From Saccoglossus kowalevskii (Eukaryota; Hemichordata; Enteropneusta; Harrimaniidae): a DNA stretch of 15,181 nucleotides. Numbering within the stretch: the stretch's first letter is position 1; every line of letters begins with the position of its first letter. Location: NCBI RefSeq assembly GCF_000003605.2, contig NW_003150794.1:2249-17429 (forward strand). The letters run 5' to 3'. The position numbers were made by a program, and so were the translations under genes. Under the pieces are notes generated by a model. It searched no databases. It saw only the letters and a list, made by a program, of their open reading frames with translations, and was not told the origin of the DNA. Positions 7,438-15,181 of the stretch are shown in pieces.

Positions 7438-7929
7438 CAACCAAGCCAATACCCATAACAGCACATCTAAACACATAATACACACAATTGCCAACAATTC
7501 TGGATATAAAATATATCATTGACATTGACTATTTCAAATCGATATGTTTGTGGTGTATATAATGTGTACATATGTACACTCATTGTGCAGACATTGACAT
7601 ATTCATAGTAATCTGGCTCAGCCCACCATTGCTGCTTGTAGCTATATTTTGTCTAATTCCGGTATGTTCGTATTTCATTTCAAATATTAATGTCAAAGAA
7701 GCCTATTATCTGTAATTAAAATATAAAAGCGTTAATTGTTTGATAAATAAATTGAGTTCCAATAGTTAAAATTAATAATACCGATCAAACAATATTCATA
7801 TCCAATCATCGAACAATTCACTGAAGAAAAACCTCCTTTAAATGTCCTTCATCAATTCACTCAAACGTAACACGTGGTTAAACAGTATTAAATATTAATA
7901 CCCATTATACTAATTAAATTCGTTCAAGT
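7438..7929. other. Upstream region of the receptor gene
   Basis: AT-rich sequence holding a perfect 16-base palindrome, GTGTACATATGTACAC, at 7564-7579. No coding signal and no clear TATA box at a defined start site. Confidence 0.4.
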
Positions 7930-8220
7930 ATAACTTCAACTCGGTTAAAATTATCCGCTCATTAAAAATTGCAGTTTGAATACACCAACATAGCGAGGCA
8001 CTACAATCGCAAATTCAAGGTAAGATAAACTGTCGCTTCCACTCACTGCTAATATACAATTGTTCCTGGTTACCTAGGAGTATACATAAACCATTACTTG
8101 TGTCGGGGAGCCAAGATAACGCCAATAGTTGATTGATAGGTGTTAGGAATTCGTGGTCCTGTTTTATGTTGATTAGAGGCAGCACAACACACACAGAAAT
8201 ATTTATATATTACATTACAG
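7930..8220 (+). promoter_or_regulatory. Probable 5' UTR exon and intron of the receptor gene
   Basis: A strong donor, TTCAAG|GTAAGATA (GT at 8020-8021), and an acceptor, ACATTACAG (AG at 8219-8220), bracket a 201-base segment just before the exon with the start codon. The same acceptor motif, CACATTACAG, is used at coding exon 2. The likely arrangement is an untranslated exon ending at 8019 and a 5' UTR intron at 8020-8220. The 5' end of that exon, and hence the promoter, is not determined. Confidence 0.45.
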
Positions 8221-8249
8221 TTGTGTATTGAAGGGACCGGTAAACCAAA

Positions 8250-8310
8250 ATGGCGTTGCAATCCGGTATATTATTATTTGCTGCCATACAAGCTGTGGTC
8301 AACTATTCAG
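8250..8310 (+). CDS. Receptor exon 1: signal peptide
   Basis: The start ATG has a good Kozak context (ACCAAAATGG). Twenty codons give a hydrophobic leader (SGILLFAAIQAVV), with a split glycine codon at donor TCAG|GTAAAA. Cleavage is likely near the exon end. Confidence 0.8.
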
Positions 8311-11300
8311 GTAAAAATATAATATTTGAATAATAGCACCTTTCAGTCTTGTTGTTTCAAGTTTACAAGCAATAAGGGTCAACATTTGTGAATATCACGA
8401 CAGAAAAGCAAAATAAATGCACACACTACTTCGCCACATTGCTGTCAGTGTTTAGAACGTCGGTGTCATTTGTATATATAACACTATTAGCTCTTTTTAT
8501 TGTGGTGTATATGACAGCCCGGCGAATGTATTTGTCAAACCTCTTCGTTTGTACAGTTATCGTAACAAAATCACGCATGGATAGAGGGCTATAGTCACTG
8601 ACTGTCACAATATTGCCAATATTACTTTACACAATGACGTAGCAGTCAAGCAGTATCCAAAACTGTTGTCGTTACTAATATGCAGATGAAAAACAACTTT
8701 GCCGATTTTAATTGTCATATAAAAAACAAATTATGACGATTACAAAAGTGTAGGGTTATAGAAATGTACTAGGTGTATCTCTTAATAAAACGACTTATTC
8801 CCAGCGGTGTGCGCCTGTGCTGATCCGTAAATGACATTTATTACTGTGCATTCCTCGTTCATCGGTGTTGTAACGTGTATTATAACATGTTTAGTCTGAA
8901 TCTAAACAAGGATTTATAACTTATAACTAGAAGACTTGTGATCCTAACGCGGAACTAGCTCAAATACCAAATTGAATCGGGATCACGCGACTGTCACACT
9001 GTCAGTTGTGGGTGTACGATCAACTGATCAAAACAAAGGAAACTTGGTACAATCACTAATACGAATTTGTATTACCAAATATGTTAATATATATATTTAC
9101 TTAATGCTTCCCGTGAGGATCGTGTGTGTTCATTTCAATATACTAGAGGCTCGAATTGAACACGTGACGTCATTGACGCGTCTTTCATTGAGTCTGTCGT
9201 CTGTTTTGTAAATCGACGTAAATGCAAAGAATCACAACAAAAATATGTTTCACTTGTTATGTGCGAAAATAGTGTATGGTCGGTATTACCGCTAGATCGT
9301 TGAAATACACTAGAGTTTACAATTGTGTCATTTGTGGGTATGTTCTATGGAGTGCGTTTTGCGCCTAGGAATCTGAAAATGAGGTTAATTTCTGACATTT
9401 TTAAAAAGTATACCAGTTTAATTAAACCCAAAGATCCATTATATGACGCAATATTGAGTATTATATATGTTTTCAGAATAATCACACTATTTAGGTGTTT
9501 AAAAATACGGATCTTCGTTGCCCCTCAATATGGTAGTATAATCTAAGAAAATTAAATTTAGAGAATTGGAAATTTACTCTTAGCAATATGAACAGCTATT
9601 TTGTAGCGTATTTCTTGTGTTATAAAGATATTATAAACGGTTGCTCGGGTATTTAGTAGCGAATATTAGACCTCTCTGAAAAAAATAAGCTCGGCTATTA
9701 TCTCTCGTAAAATATGCTAATTTTCTGCTACCAAAATACTCTCGCTTGCCGTTCATAACTTTTTTTAACATAACATGTTTTTCGCTGCATTTAATTTGAG
9801 TATACATTGAATAATATCAAATCACATTACAGGCGTGTTGTCGAGTCCGCACGAAGAAAACTTACAAACTGAAGTTTTCAACGGTTATAACAAAGACATT
9901 CGACCTGTCAACGTAGTAACTGACACGATGGTGTTGTCGTTTTCACTTTACATACTGCAGATCCTGGATATAGTAAGATACTGTCAGTTTTAGCGATACA
10001 TTCGTCCAATAACTCTCTAGCAATTCTGTGGCATAATAATTGACGTACATGAAAACGAAAATTGCCTTACATGGCAAACACAAATCGCCTCTTTCTTAGT
10101 TCAGCAAAATCGTTATTCCGATAGTTTTAGATAGCCTGAAGTCGGTTTAACATGTGCTAGTCCAACTTAAATTTTGAGTTTTCTGCAATAACCGTCTGAA
10201 ACGTGTCCTTCACTATCCACGGTTGTTTTCGTGTGTTTAGTTGCGTGTTCTGAGCTGCGTTAATGATATAATATAATCATACTATTATATTATATTATAA
10301 TTAATAATTTAATCATACTAATGTATGGAAGAACTAAATCATTGTTGATGCGCAGTTTGAAAGAAATTCTTCCAAACCGGTTTCTAGGACTGTGGTGTAA
10401 GCAATATTCTTTAAAATACACAATTCTGTTGGTTGCTTAGTTGTTCGTCATTTTGATTATGAAATTTCTTAATAATGGACTGGCACGTTTTAAAACATAA
10501 CGTAACGTAACAGAAGTGTTTTGTCACCAGAGGGCGCGTTCTATAGGAACGATATATTATTAGAACTGAGCATTTAAAAATAATATGAGGTTATTACGAG
10601 GATACCTCAAAGTATGCACGAAGACAGTACAGCGGGAGTATCGACCGACCCGCAGCAGGGGCCGATGCGACGGCATACTGTCTGAGGTATCCTCGTAATA
10701 ACTTATTATTATACATCTTTTCCTTCCAAGGATACATCATGGAAATGCCAAAATCCAAAATGGGTAGAACAGAATCGATGAAATTCTTTGTGTGGAGACC
10801 AGTCAAACATGATGGCAGCCATGTTTGTTTTATTATTAGAGAACGCTTACGCGCGTAATCATCACATATTTGGAATTCTTATTTCCTAATACGGTAGGAT
10901 GAAAATACCCCGTAAAACACCACAAAATTACGGCACGCTGTAACTTATGGCGTTACGGTGACAGAAGTATAATAATATTAATTATTCTCCAAAAAATGGC
11001 CGGATATTTTTTTAATAATGAAATAAAAATGTACTTTAAATGATCATTTGTATCAGCTGAATTATAAATACGTTTTCATAGCAACATGAAACACTACCTA
11101 ATATATACATTTTGTTGCCAGGAGGAAAAAAATCAGTTGATCAAGACAATCGGTTGGACTCAACAGGTATGAATAGGATATGTATATGCATTAGAACTAA
11201 AAAAAACAATAGATTTTACGTTATTTTATAATTATATTCACATTCACATTGTTTTATAATTTGTGTATGTGTAGTGAATAATGTGATACAATTCTCATAG

Positions 11301-14300
11301 GAGTGGAGAGATGAAAAACTTCACTGGAATCCCGCGGACCATTCAAATATTAATCAAATTGTGATTCCTGTTAAGGATTTATGGACACCAAACATTATGC
11401 TGGACAACAGGTGGGTATTGCGTGGGTGGGTATATCACTGCAAGAGACTCGAATTAGAATTGTGTGCAAATTCAATGGAAAACGTACTAAGTTAGCCGGT
11501 TACATGGATAAGTACGCATGTAGTTTGTTTAAATCGAAACTTGATTAGTATTAATACACGGATTTAATGACGTAATGCTTTTCCGTCCCACAGTGCCAAT
11601 GGTGAGTACGAGATACCTAAGATTGCAACAGCTGTGCTCAGTCACGATGGAAACGTTACCTACAGCGTTCCTGTCATCTTTGTAACTCCGTGCATCTTGG
11701 ATATACGCTATTTCCCATTCGACAGTCAACAGTGCCAATTGAAATTCGGTCCCTGGGATCGTACGAGGCAAGAGATCGTGATGAACCTAAAGCATGACGC
11801 CATTGATAATACGAAGTACATTAATAACAGTGAATGGGACTGGGTCAAGTCAACAGCTATAATAACCGATGACAACGTAGACGGCGACGGTTATAGCTTG
11901 GTCACCTATACTATCTTTGTTGAAAGGCGGCCGCTCTACTATGTTATCAACATCTTGTTACCGTCCATCGCCATGGCATTATTGTCAGCACTTGTCTTGT
12001 GCTTACCACCGGAATCTGGTGAAAAGATGTCATTCGGAGTGTCTATACTCGTTGCCACGTCTGTGTTTGGCGTACTTGTTTCTGATATCACCCCGGCCAC
12101 TTCTGACCATGTCCCGTTATTGATTCAGTTTTTGATGTTTAACTTGTTTCTCGTGACAGTGTCTATTTGCGTCAGTGTAGCTGTATTACAAGTATACCAC
12201 CGGTCATCTTACAATCTAAAAATGCCATCCTCAATTAGGTTGATCTTCATGAAAATATTGCCCAAGGCATTGTTTATGAAACCCTTTGCCTTGACATGGG
12301 ATACTCACAAAGTGCACGTGGAACCCAGGAAGGATCGTCCTAGCAATACAGCGTGGACATTGGAAGATATATCTAGGAATGAGCATACCAACAACCAATC
12401 CATACCAACTTCTGAACTCCAAAGGCATGACGGGATACATAAAAGTGTAACATTACTTCAGGAAATCCTGGACGAGCTGCGCCACTTTCGAACAAGCGTG
12501 AAGGCAGAAAATGTTGAATCAGAGGTGAGATTTTTTCAATGTAAACTTTACAGTTATTTAGGTATTTAAAGGGCGGCAGTCGTCGTGCCGCGTCCTGTTC
12601 GATATGGGACTCATAGCGACGTATACAACGCGTGTAAAATACATTGTTTATTTACATGAAATTCGAACACGCGCTGCGCGACGACCACCGCGCTTTAAAG
12701 TTCTCAAAGTAGTCATACGTTGTTCGAAGCGCAGATTTGAAACTAACTAATAAAAAAAGGGCACTTAACAAACGGCGTTCAAATTGATACTCGCCAAGCA
12801 AACTTGTTATACGGCCGAATGGTCTAAAACCTACTTTACTTTATTCCTATTTATACCCTGCGTATATGTTTGCAACGCTAGAAGGGAATGAACAACAGTG
12901 TAATAGACATTCGATGGCAGATGCGAAACAAGCGTATGCGCACAGTGTGGGCAGATGATTCAAACGCAAATTATTAGTGACCAGACACCTGATTTGCCAA
13001 TATATTCAAATTCATGAAGCTGCATTATAGGTAATGTTGTGTGAGGCATTTTCTTAGATGATAGATATATTTTATACATGTAGTTTGAAGATGGGAACTG
13101 GGAATTGGAGTTTGCCTTACTTTCACAGTGGTGAGCTATACGCATGTTTATTCATACGCGCTGCTGTTTCTTCCATAATTGATATGTTCTGCCGTGAACA
13201 TTGTTGTGTAACGCAAGCAAGTTAGTAAATAGCTTACTTTAGGGCCATGCTTCACTGATGGTCATACTTTTGCATGACAGAGGAATTCATAATGTGGAAT
13301 AGGAATCATCTTATCCATTCATTGAAGTTATACTAGGTGCATGGAGATTTCAAGATCTATTGTGAATTCCAACCCCATATTTGAAGATTTTTGGATCGCG
13401 TCAACTAAAATTAAAATAAATATATTTTAGACGCGTTTATTTCAAGTTAAATACTAATTTAAAACACATACAAGCAATTTATTGATCACGCGGTCGAACG
13501 TATTCAAAATGTCGAAAACAAGGCATTGTCATGAATTTGTTTTTGCGTTTCTGTTAACCGACTTAATTAGCTGATTATTAGCTGAATTGCTGTGTTATGT
13601 CTGTCATCGTTTAGGCCTATTTGAAGTTTTGGACGGAACTTGGCTCAGTGATTTGGAACTAATTACGAGATAACCATCGCTATTCAGACTACTCATTCTG
13701 ACAGTTTATAATAATATTCATAGTTATTAATGTAGTGAACGATTAATCAAAAGATATGACGTATTCAGTACTTAGTGTGATTGGCTTTATGATTGAAGGT
13801 TACGCCCTAGAGTCTTTTTACTGTTTTGTAATTGGTTAGAGTTTTGAAAATGAATAAAGAGAGTTTGAGTTGGTCTGGATGAGTACACTAGAACAGACGC
13901 AGTCCTGGAGAGCCTTGGGCGAGTGTTGACGCAGTCTAAAAGAGTCTTGGGTCAGCCTTGCGATAGTCTTGGGGATTTTTTCCCAGGGCGCTGTGTCTTA
14001 TAGAGTGCTCGATTGATCGACTAAGACGAGAGTTGAAACGTATTTCGTTGTGTATGTCTTATTTGACTGTAAAGCTTAAGTGACTTCCCCGATCCCATAC
14101 CTCAAGGGGACGAGATATAGAGACGAGACGAGATTCCCCCCTGGCAAGTGTGGAGAACCCCGTGGAGGAAGAATTTACCCCTGATAGCATTTTCAAATAT
14201 ATATTTTTTTTAGTTTGCTTTCAATTGTTAGTAGCTCTTACGCTAATCTTCCTACCCCCTTTTTTCAGTAACGTAGCAACCCTGGAACACGTGTATATAT

Positions 14301-14511
14301 TTTCAAAAGTGATCAATTACATTAAACATTGTGAATATGTAGCATGCATGGTTGATTCAGCATTTAACAGTCATTTTTGTCATTTCAGATGCTAGCAGAG
14401 TGGAGATACGTAGCAAAAGTCGTGGACCGCCTTTTCTTCGTAATGGCAGTATTTTCGTATCTAATTGGAGCCATAGTAATATTCTCAGACCGGTCAACTG
14501 ATGAAGTTTGA
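8250..14511 (+). CDS. Nicotinic acetylcholine receptor-like subunit, non-alpha type, six coding exons
   Basis: Joining 8250-8310, 9833-9972, 11122-11166, 11301-11410, 11594-12524 and 14389-14511 gives 1410 bases, 469 residues plus TGA, with GT-AG at every intron and phases that fit. Order: signal peptide (1-20), ligand-binding domain with cys-loop C152-C166 (13 residues between, YFPFD inside), TM1 (232-254), a GEK cation-selectivity motif (261-263), TM2 (264-283), TM3 (292-317), a short cytoplasmic loop with amphipathic helix (about 403-429) and TM4 (about 437-461). Loop D Trp79 and loop B Trp173 are kept; the loop A tyrosine is Asp117 and loop C (about 207-222) has no cysteine pair, so it is a non-alpha subunit. 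The pore 9' residue is Val272 instead of leucine. Sequons lie at N139 and N196. It should form pentameric cation channels in the plasma membrane with alpha subunits (family knowledge). Confidence 0.9.
8311..9832 (+). other. Receptor intron 1
   Basis: A 1522-base intron from GTAAAA to CACATTACAG. It contains an overlapping E-box/CRE site (9161-9172) and an open frame at about 9325-9546, discussed in the findings. No other gene is visible. Confidence 0.75.
9161..9172. promoter_or_regulatory. Overlapping E-box and CRE in intron 1
   Basis: CACGTG (9161-9166) shares two bases with a perfect TGACGTCA (9165-9172). Both are consensus sites for bHLH and CREB/ATF-type factors respectively. Intronic position is compatible with an enhancer; function is inference. 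Confidence 0.3.
9833..9972 (+). CDS. Receptor exon 2: mature N-terminus and first strands
   Basis: Encodes residues 21-67, including FNGYNKDIRPV, the highly conserved start of nicotinic subunits, and LYILQILDI. Donor ATA|GTAAGA ends on a complete codon, exactly before the conserved EEKNQ block. Confidence 0.9.
9973..11121 (+). other. Receptor intron 2, carrying a foldback repeat
   Basis: An 1149-base intron ending in TTGCCAG. It contains copy B of the foldback repeat in the sense orientation and AT-rich palindromic sequence near 10265-10320 with AATCATACTA repeated. Confidence 0.8.
10580..10970 (+). mobile_element. Foldback repeat family, copy B
   Basis: Same family and orientation as 4728-5108. 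The left arm, GTTATTACGAGGATACCTCA (from 10591), is matched by its inverse near 10683-10703. The loop is longer than in copy A, by a GC-rich insert of roughly 20 bases around 10650-10670. The 3' end passes into a short interrupted ATAATATTAATTATT tract instead of a long AAT array. It lies wholly within intron 2 and does not touch a splice site. Confidence 0.7.
11122..11166 (+). CDS. Receptor exon 3: loop D exon (45 bases)
   Basis: Fifteen codons read EEKNQLIKTIGWTQQ. The length of 45 bases and both intron positions equal those of vertebrate nicotinic receptor exon 3. Trp79 is the complementary-face loop D tryptophan. Confidence 0.92.
11301..11410 (+). CDS. Receptor exon 4: loop A exon (110 bases)
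   Basis: Encodes residues 83-118 plus two bases of 119, starting EWRDEKLHWNP and containing DLWTPNIMLDN. The 110-base length matches vertebrate exon 4. The usual Leu-Tyr-Asn of loop A is Leu-Asp-Asn. Short introns (134 and 183 bases) flank it. Confidence 0.92.
11594..12524 (+). CDS. Receptor exon 5: cys-loop, TM1-TM3 and intracellular loop
   Basis: One 931-base exon encodes residues 119-429, a region split over several exons in vertebrate genes. It holds the cys-loop (CILDIRYFPFDSQQC), TM1, the PPESGEK motif, TM2, ITPATSDHVPLL, TM3, the LPKALFMKPF membrane-proximal motif and the start of the amphipathic helix. The acceptor is GTCCCACAG and the donor GAATCAGAG|GTGAGA. A GTG in this frame at 11634 is not a start: the reading frame continues upstream into exon 4. 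Confidence 0.92.
12570..12694 (+). mobile_element. TTAA-flanked MITE, short copy
   Basis: AGGGCGGCAGTCGTCG at the left faces CGACGACCACCGCGCT at the right, three mismatches in 16. TTAA flanks both sides (12566-12569 and 12695-12698). At 125 bases it is the shortest of three copies, and its interior differs from the copy at 6723 although it keeps a diverged GATATGGGACTCATA similar to the other copies. It lies 45 bases into receptor intron 5. Confidence 0.7.
12695..13850. other. Body of intron 5, no further element recognised
   Basis: AT-rich intronic sequence. No exon, transposon terminus or RNA gene is supported; minus-strand frames such as 12960-13145 show no domain. Confidence 0.45.
13896..13975. 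repeat. Tandem 32-bp repeat in intron 5
   Basis: Units start with GACGCAGTC at 13896 and 13928 and share the AGAG.CTTGGG core; a third, partial unit begins at about 13960. The repeats sit in a G-rich segment that continues with C- and G-runs to about 14170, unlike the rest of the intron. An AATAAA just upstream (about 13853) leaves room for a decayed LTR, but no TG...CA ends or primer-binding site could be fixed. Confidence 0.45.
14389..14511 (+). CDS. Receptor exon 6: TM4 and C-terminus
   Basis: Forty codons plus TGA: EWRYVAKVVDRLFF is the conserved pre-TM4 motif of nicotinic subunits, followed by TM4 and a short extracellular tail. The acceptor CATTTCAG and the exon phase join cleanly to exon 5. 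Confidence 0.92.
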   Translation: MLAEWRYVAKVVDRLFFVMAVFSYLIGAIVIFSDRSTDEV

Positions 14512-14780
14512 TCTAGTGGCATTTTATTCATTTATCATTCAGCATTCGGGATACTTTGCTAGATTGATGGGTTTTAATTCATTCATACACAGTGGAGATT
14601 CTTAAACCGTGAAATGAAATTTCAATTCTAGGACATAGCCAAAGCATTCCAATCCAGGGCGAAATGAGTGAAAGAACTTAGTATATATACACAGACGTCA
14701 CGAAATTGTGTGAGCATATCTTGGCTGCCATACTATTATTCTGAAGCACTTAATAAATTATTAGTGGCGTTTAAGAATCA
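14512..14780 (+). terminator. Receptor 3' UTR and polyadenylation signal
   Basis: AATAAA at 14752-14757 lies 241 bases after the stop codon, with T/G-containing sequence shortly downstream. It is the first canonical hexamer after the stop. Confidence 0.6.
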
Positions 14781-15102
14781 TACGTATATTTGTGACATTA
14801 TTGTCTTTCAACAAATAGGTTAATATTTCATTTAATTCTCTTCATTTTTCACGCTCGAGCTTGAAATTATTCATTATCTGACACTCTTTATGAGTTCTAT
14901 GATATCAGTGGTTAATATGTTTGGCCATTTTTAGCGTATATTTATAATAATGCAGCAAATCTACAGTGTTTTATTAACCAAAACTGTTTTTCGCGTTTTT
15001 CTCGAGTTGAAGTTTTGATCGAGTACGACTCATTGGGACCGCCGCCAAATCAAGTGCGTTCGGACTAGGACATTGAAACTCGCAGTCATCGTTCAAAAGA
15101 TA
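14781..15102. other. Spacer after the receptor gene
   Basis: AT-rich up to about 14990, then more CpG (CTCGAG, GACCGCCGCC) at 15000-15065. The later part could be the promoter of a gene starting at the right edge. Confidence 0.35.
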
Positions 15103-15171
15103 ATGATGGTGCGAAATATGTCTGGGTTTTTAAAAGAAAATGCTTTGTCACAGAATAATAGTCTGTTAAAG
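15103..15171 (+). CDS. Possible first coding exon of an unknown gene at the window edge
   Basis: ATG ATG at 15103-15108 (another in-frame ATG at 15118) opens a 23-codon frame ending LSQNNSLLK, followed by GTGTGA, a weak donor. Without splicing it stops two codons later. A CpG-richer stretch precedes it. The peptide is not recognised, so this rests on composition and position only. Confidence 0.2.
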
Positions 15172-15181
15172 GTGTGATGAA

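Larger units (their letters stand above)
12525..14388 (+). other. Receptor intron 5
   Basis: An 1864-base intron from GTGAGA to GTCATTTCAG. It contains a TTAA MITE (12570-12694) and a G-rich block with 32-base repeats (13896-13975). If retained, translation adds 14 residues and stops at 12567-12569, removing TM4. Confidence 0.8.

Noticed and set aside
8388-8608. Overlapping frames on both strands in intron 1
   Set aside because: The plus frame starts at GTG, neither has a recognisable domain or splice sites, and composition equals the intron background.
11529-12440. Frames antisense to or out of frame with receptor exon 5 (11529-11771 minus, 11917-12123 plus, 12231-12440 minus)
   Set aside because: They are shadows of the real coding frame, which has conserved domains and matching splice phases.
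11634-12569. A 311-codon single-exon gene starting at GTG 11634
   Set aside because: The start is an internal valine codon and the last 14 codons lie in intron 5; upstream and downstream exons with fitting phases show it is only exon 5 of a longer gene.
14150-14395. An 81-residue hydrophobic ORF before exon 6
   Set aside because: It starts at GTG, its hydrophobicity comes from T-rich intron sequence including the polypyrimidine tract, and it ends across the exon 6 acceptor in the wrong frame.

Overview
The window is animal (metazoan) nuclear DNA. It is AT-rich, genes are split by GT-AG introns, and there are AAT microsatellites, minisatellites and short non-autonomous transposon-like repeats. 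The two recognisable genes belong to animal families, and the receptor keeps exon sizes shared with vertebrate nicotinic receptors. An invertebrate bilaterian is the best guess; the phylum cannot be decided from this sequence.

Left part (1-1800): position 1 falls inside a copy of a foldback repeat. Positions 1493-1556 on the minus strand hold the first coding exon of a VAP gene (VAMP-associated protein, the ER contact-site adaptor), with a textbook splice donor and a full CRE palindrome upstream. The rest of VAP lies to the left of the window.

Middle part (1800-7990): mostly non-coding. It holds imperfect inverted repeats, a decayed and a complete copy of a TTAA-flanked MITE-like family (3283-3556 and 6723-6898), a full copy of the foldback repeat embedded in AAT microsatellite (4728-5108), a 34-bp and a 21-bp minisatellite, and several short coding-like ORFs that I cannot assign.

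Right part (about 7990-14760): a complete cys-loop receptor subunit gene of the nicotinic acetylcholine receptor family on the plus strand. It has a likely 5' UTR exon and intron, six coding exons (8250-8310, 9833-9972, 11122-11166, 11301-11410, 11594-12524, 14389-14511) and a polyadenylation signal at 14752. The joined frame is open and encodes 469 residues: signal peptide, cys-loop, four membrane segments, cation-type TM1-TM2 loop. It lacks the vicinal cysteines of loop C and the loop A tyrosine but keeps the loop D tryptophan, so it should be a non-alpha subunit. The conserved 9' leucine of the pore is valine. Intron 2 carries another foldback repeat and intron 5 another TTAA MITE.

VAP and the receptor are arranged head-to-head about 6.7 kb apart (ATG to ATG), with no sign of joint function. 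I found no CRISPR array, bacterial operon, tRNA or rRNA. The least-described items are the foldback repeat family, the unusual receptor pore and ligand site, and the TTAA MITE whose flank supplies the stop codon of a retained intron.
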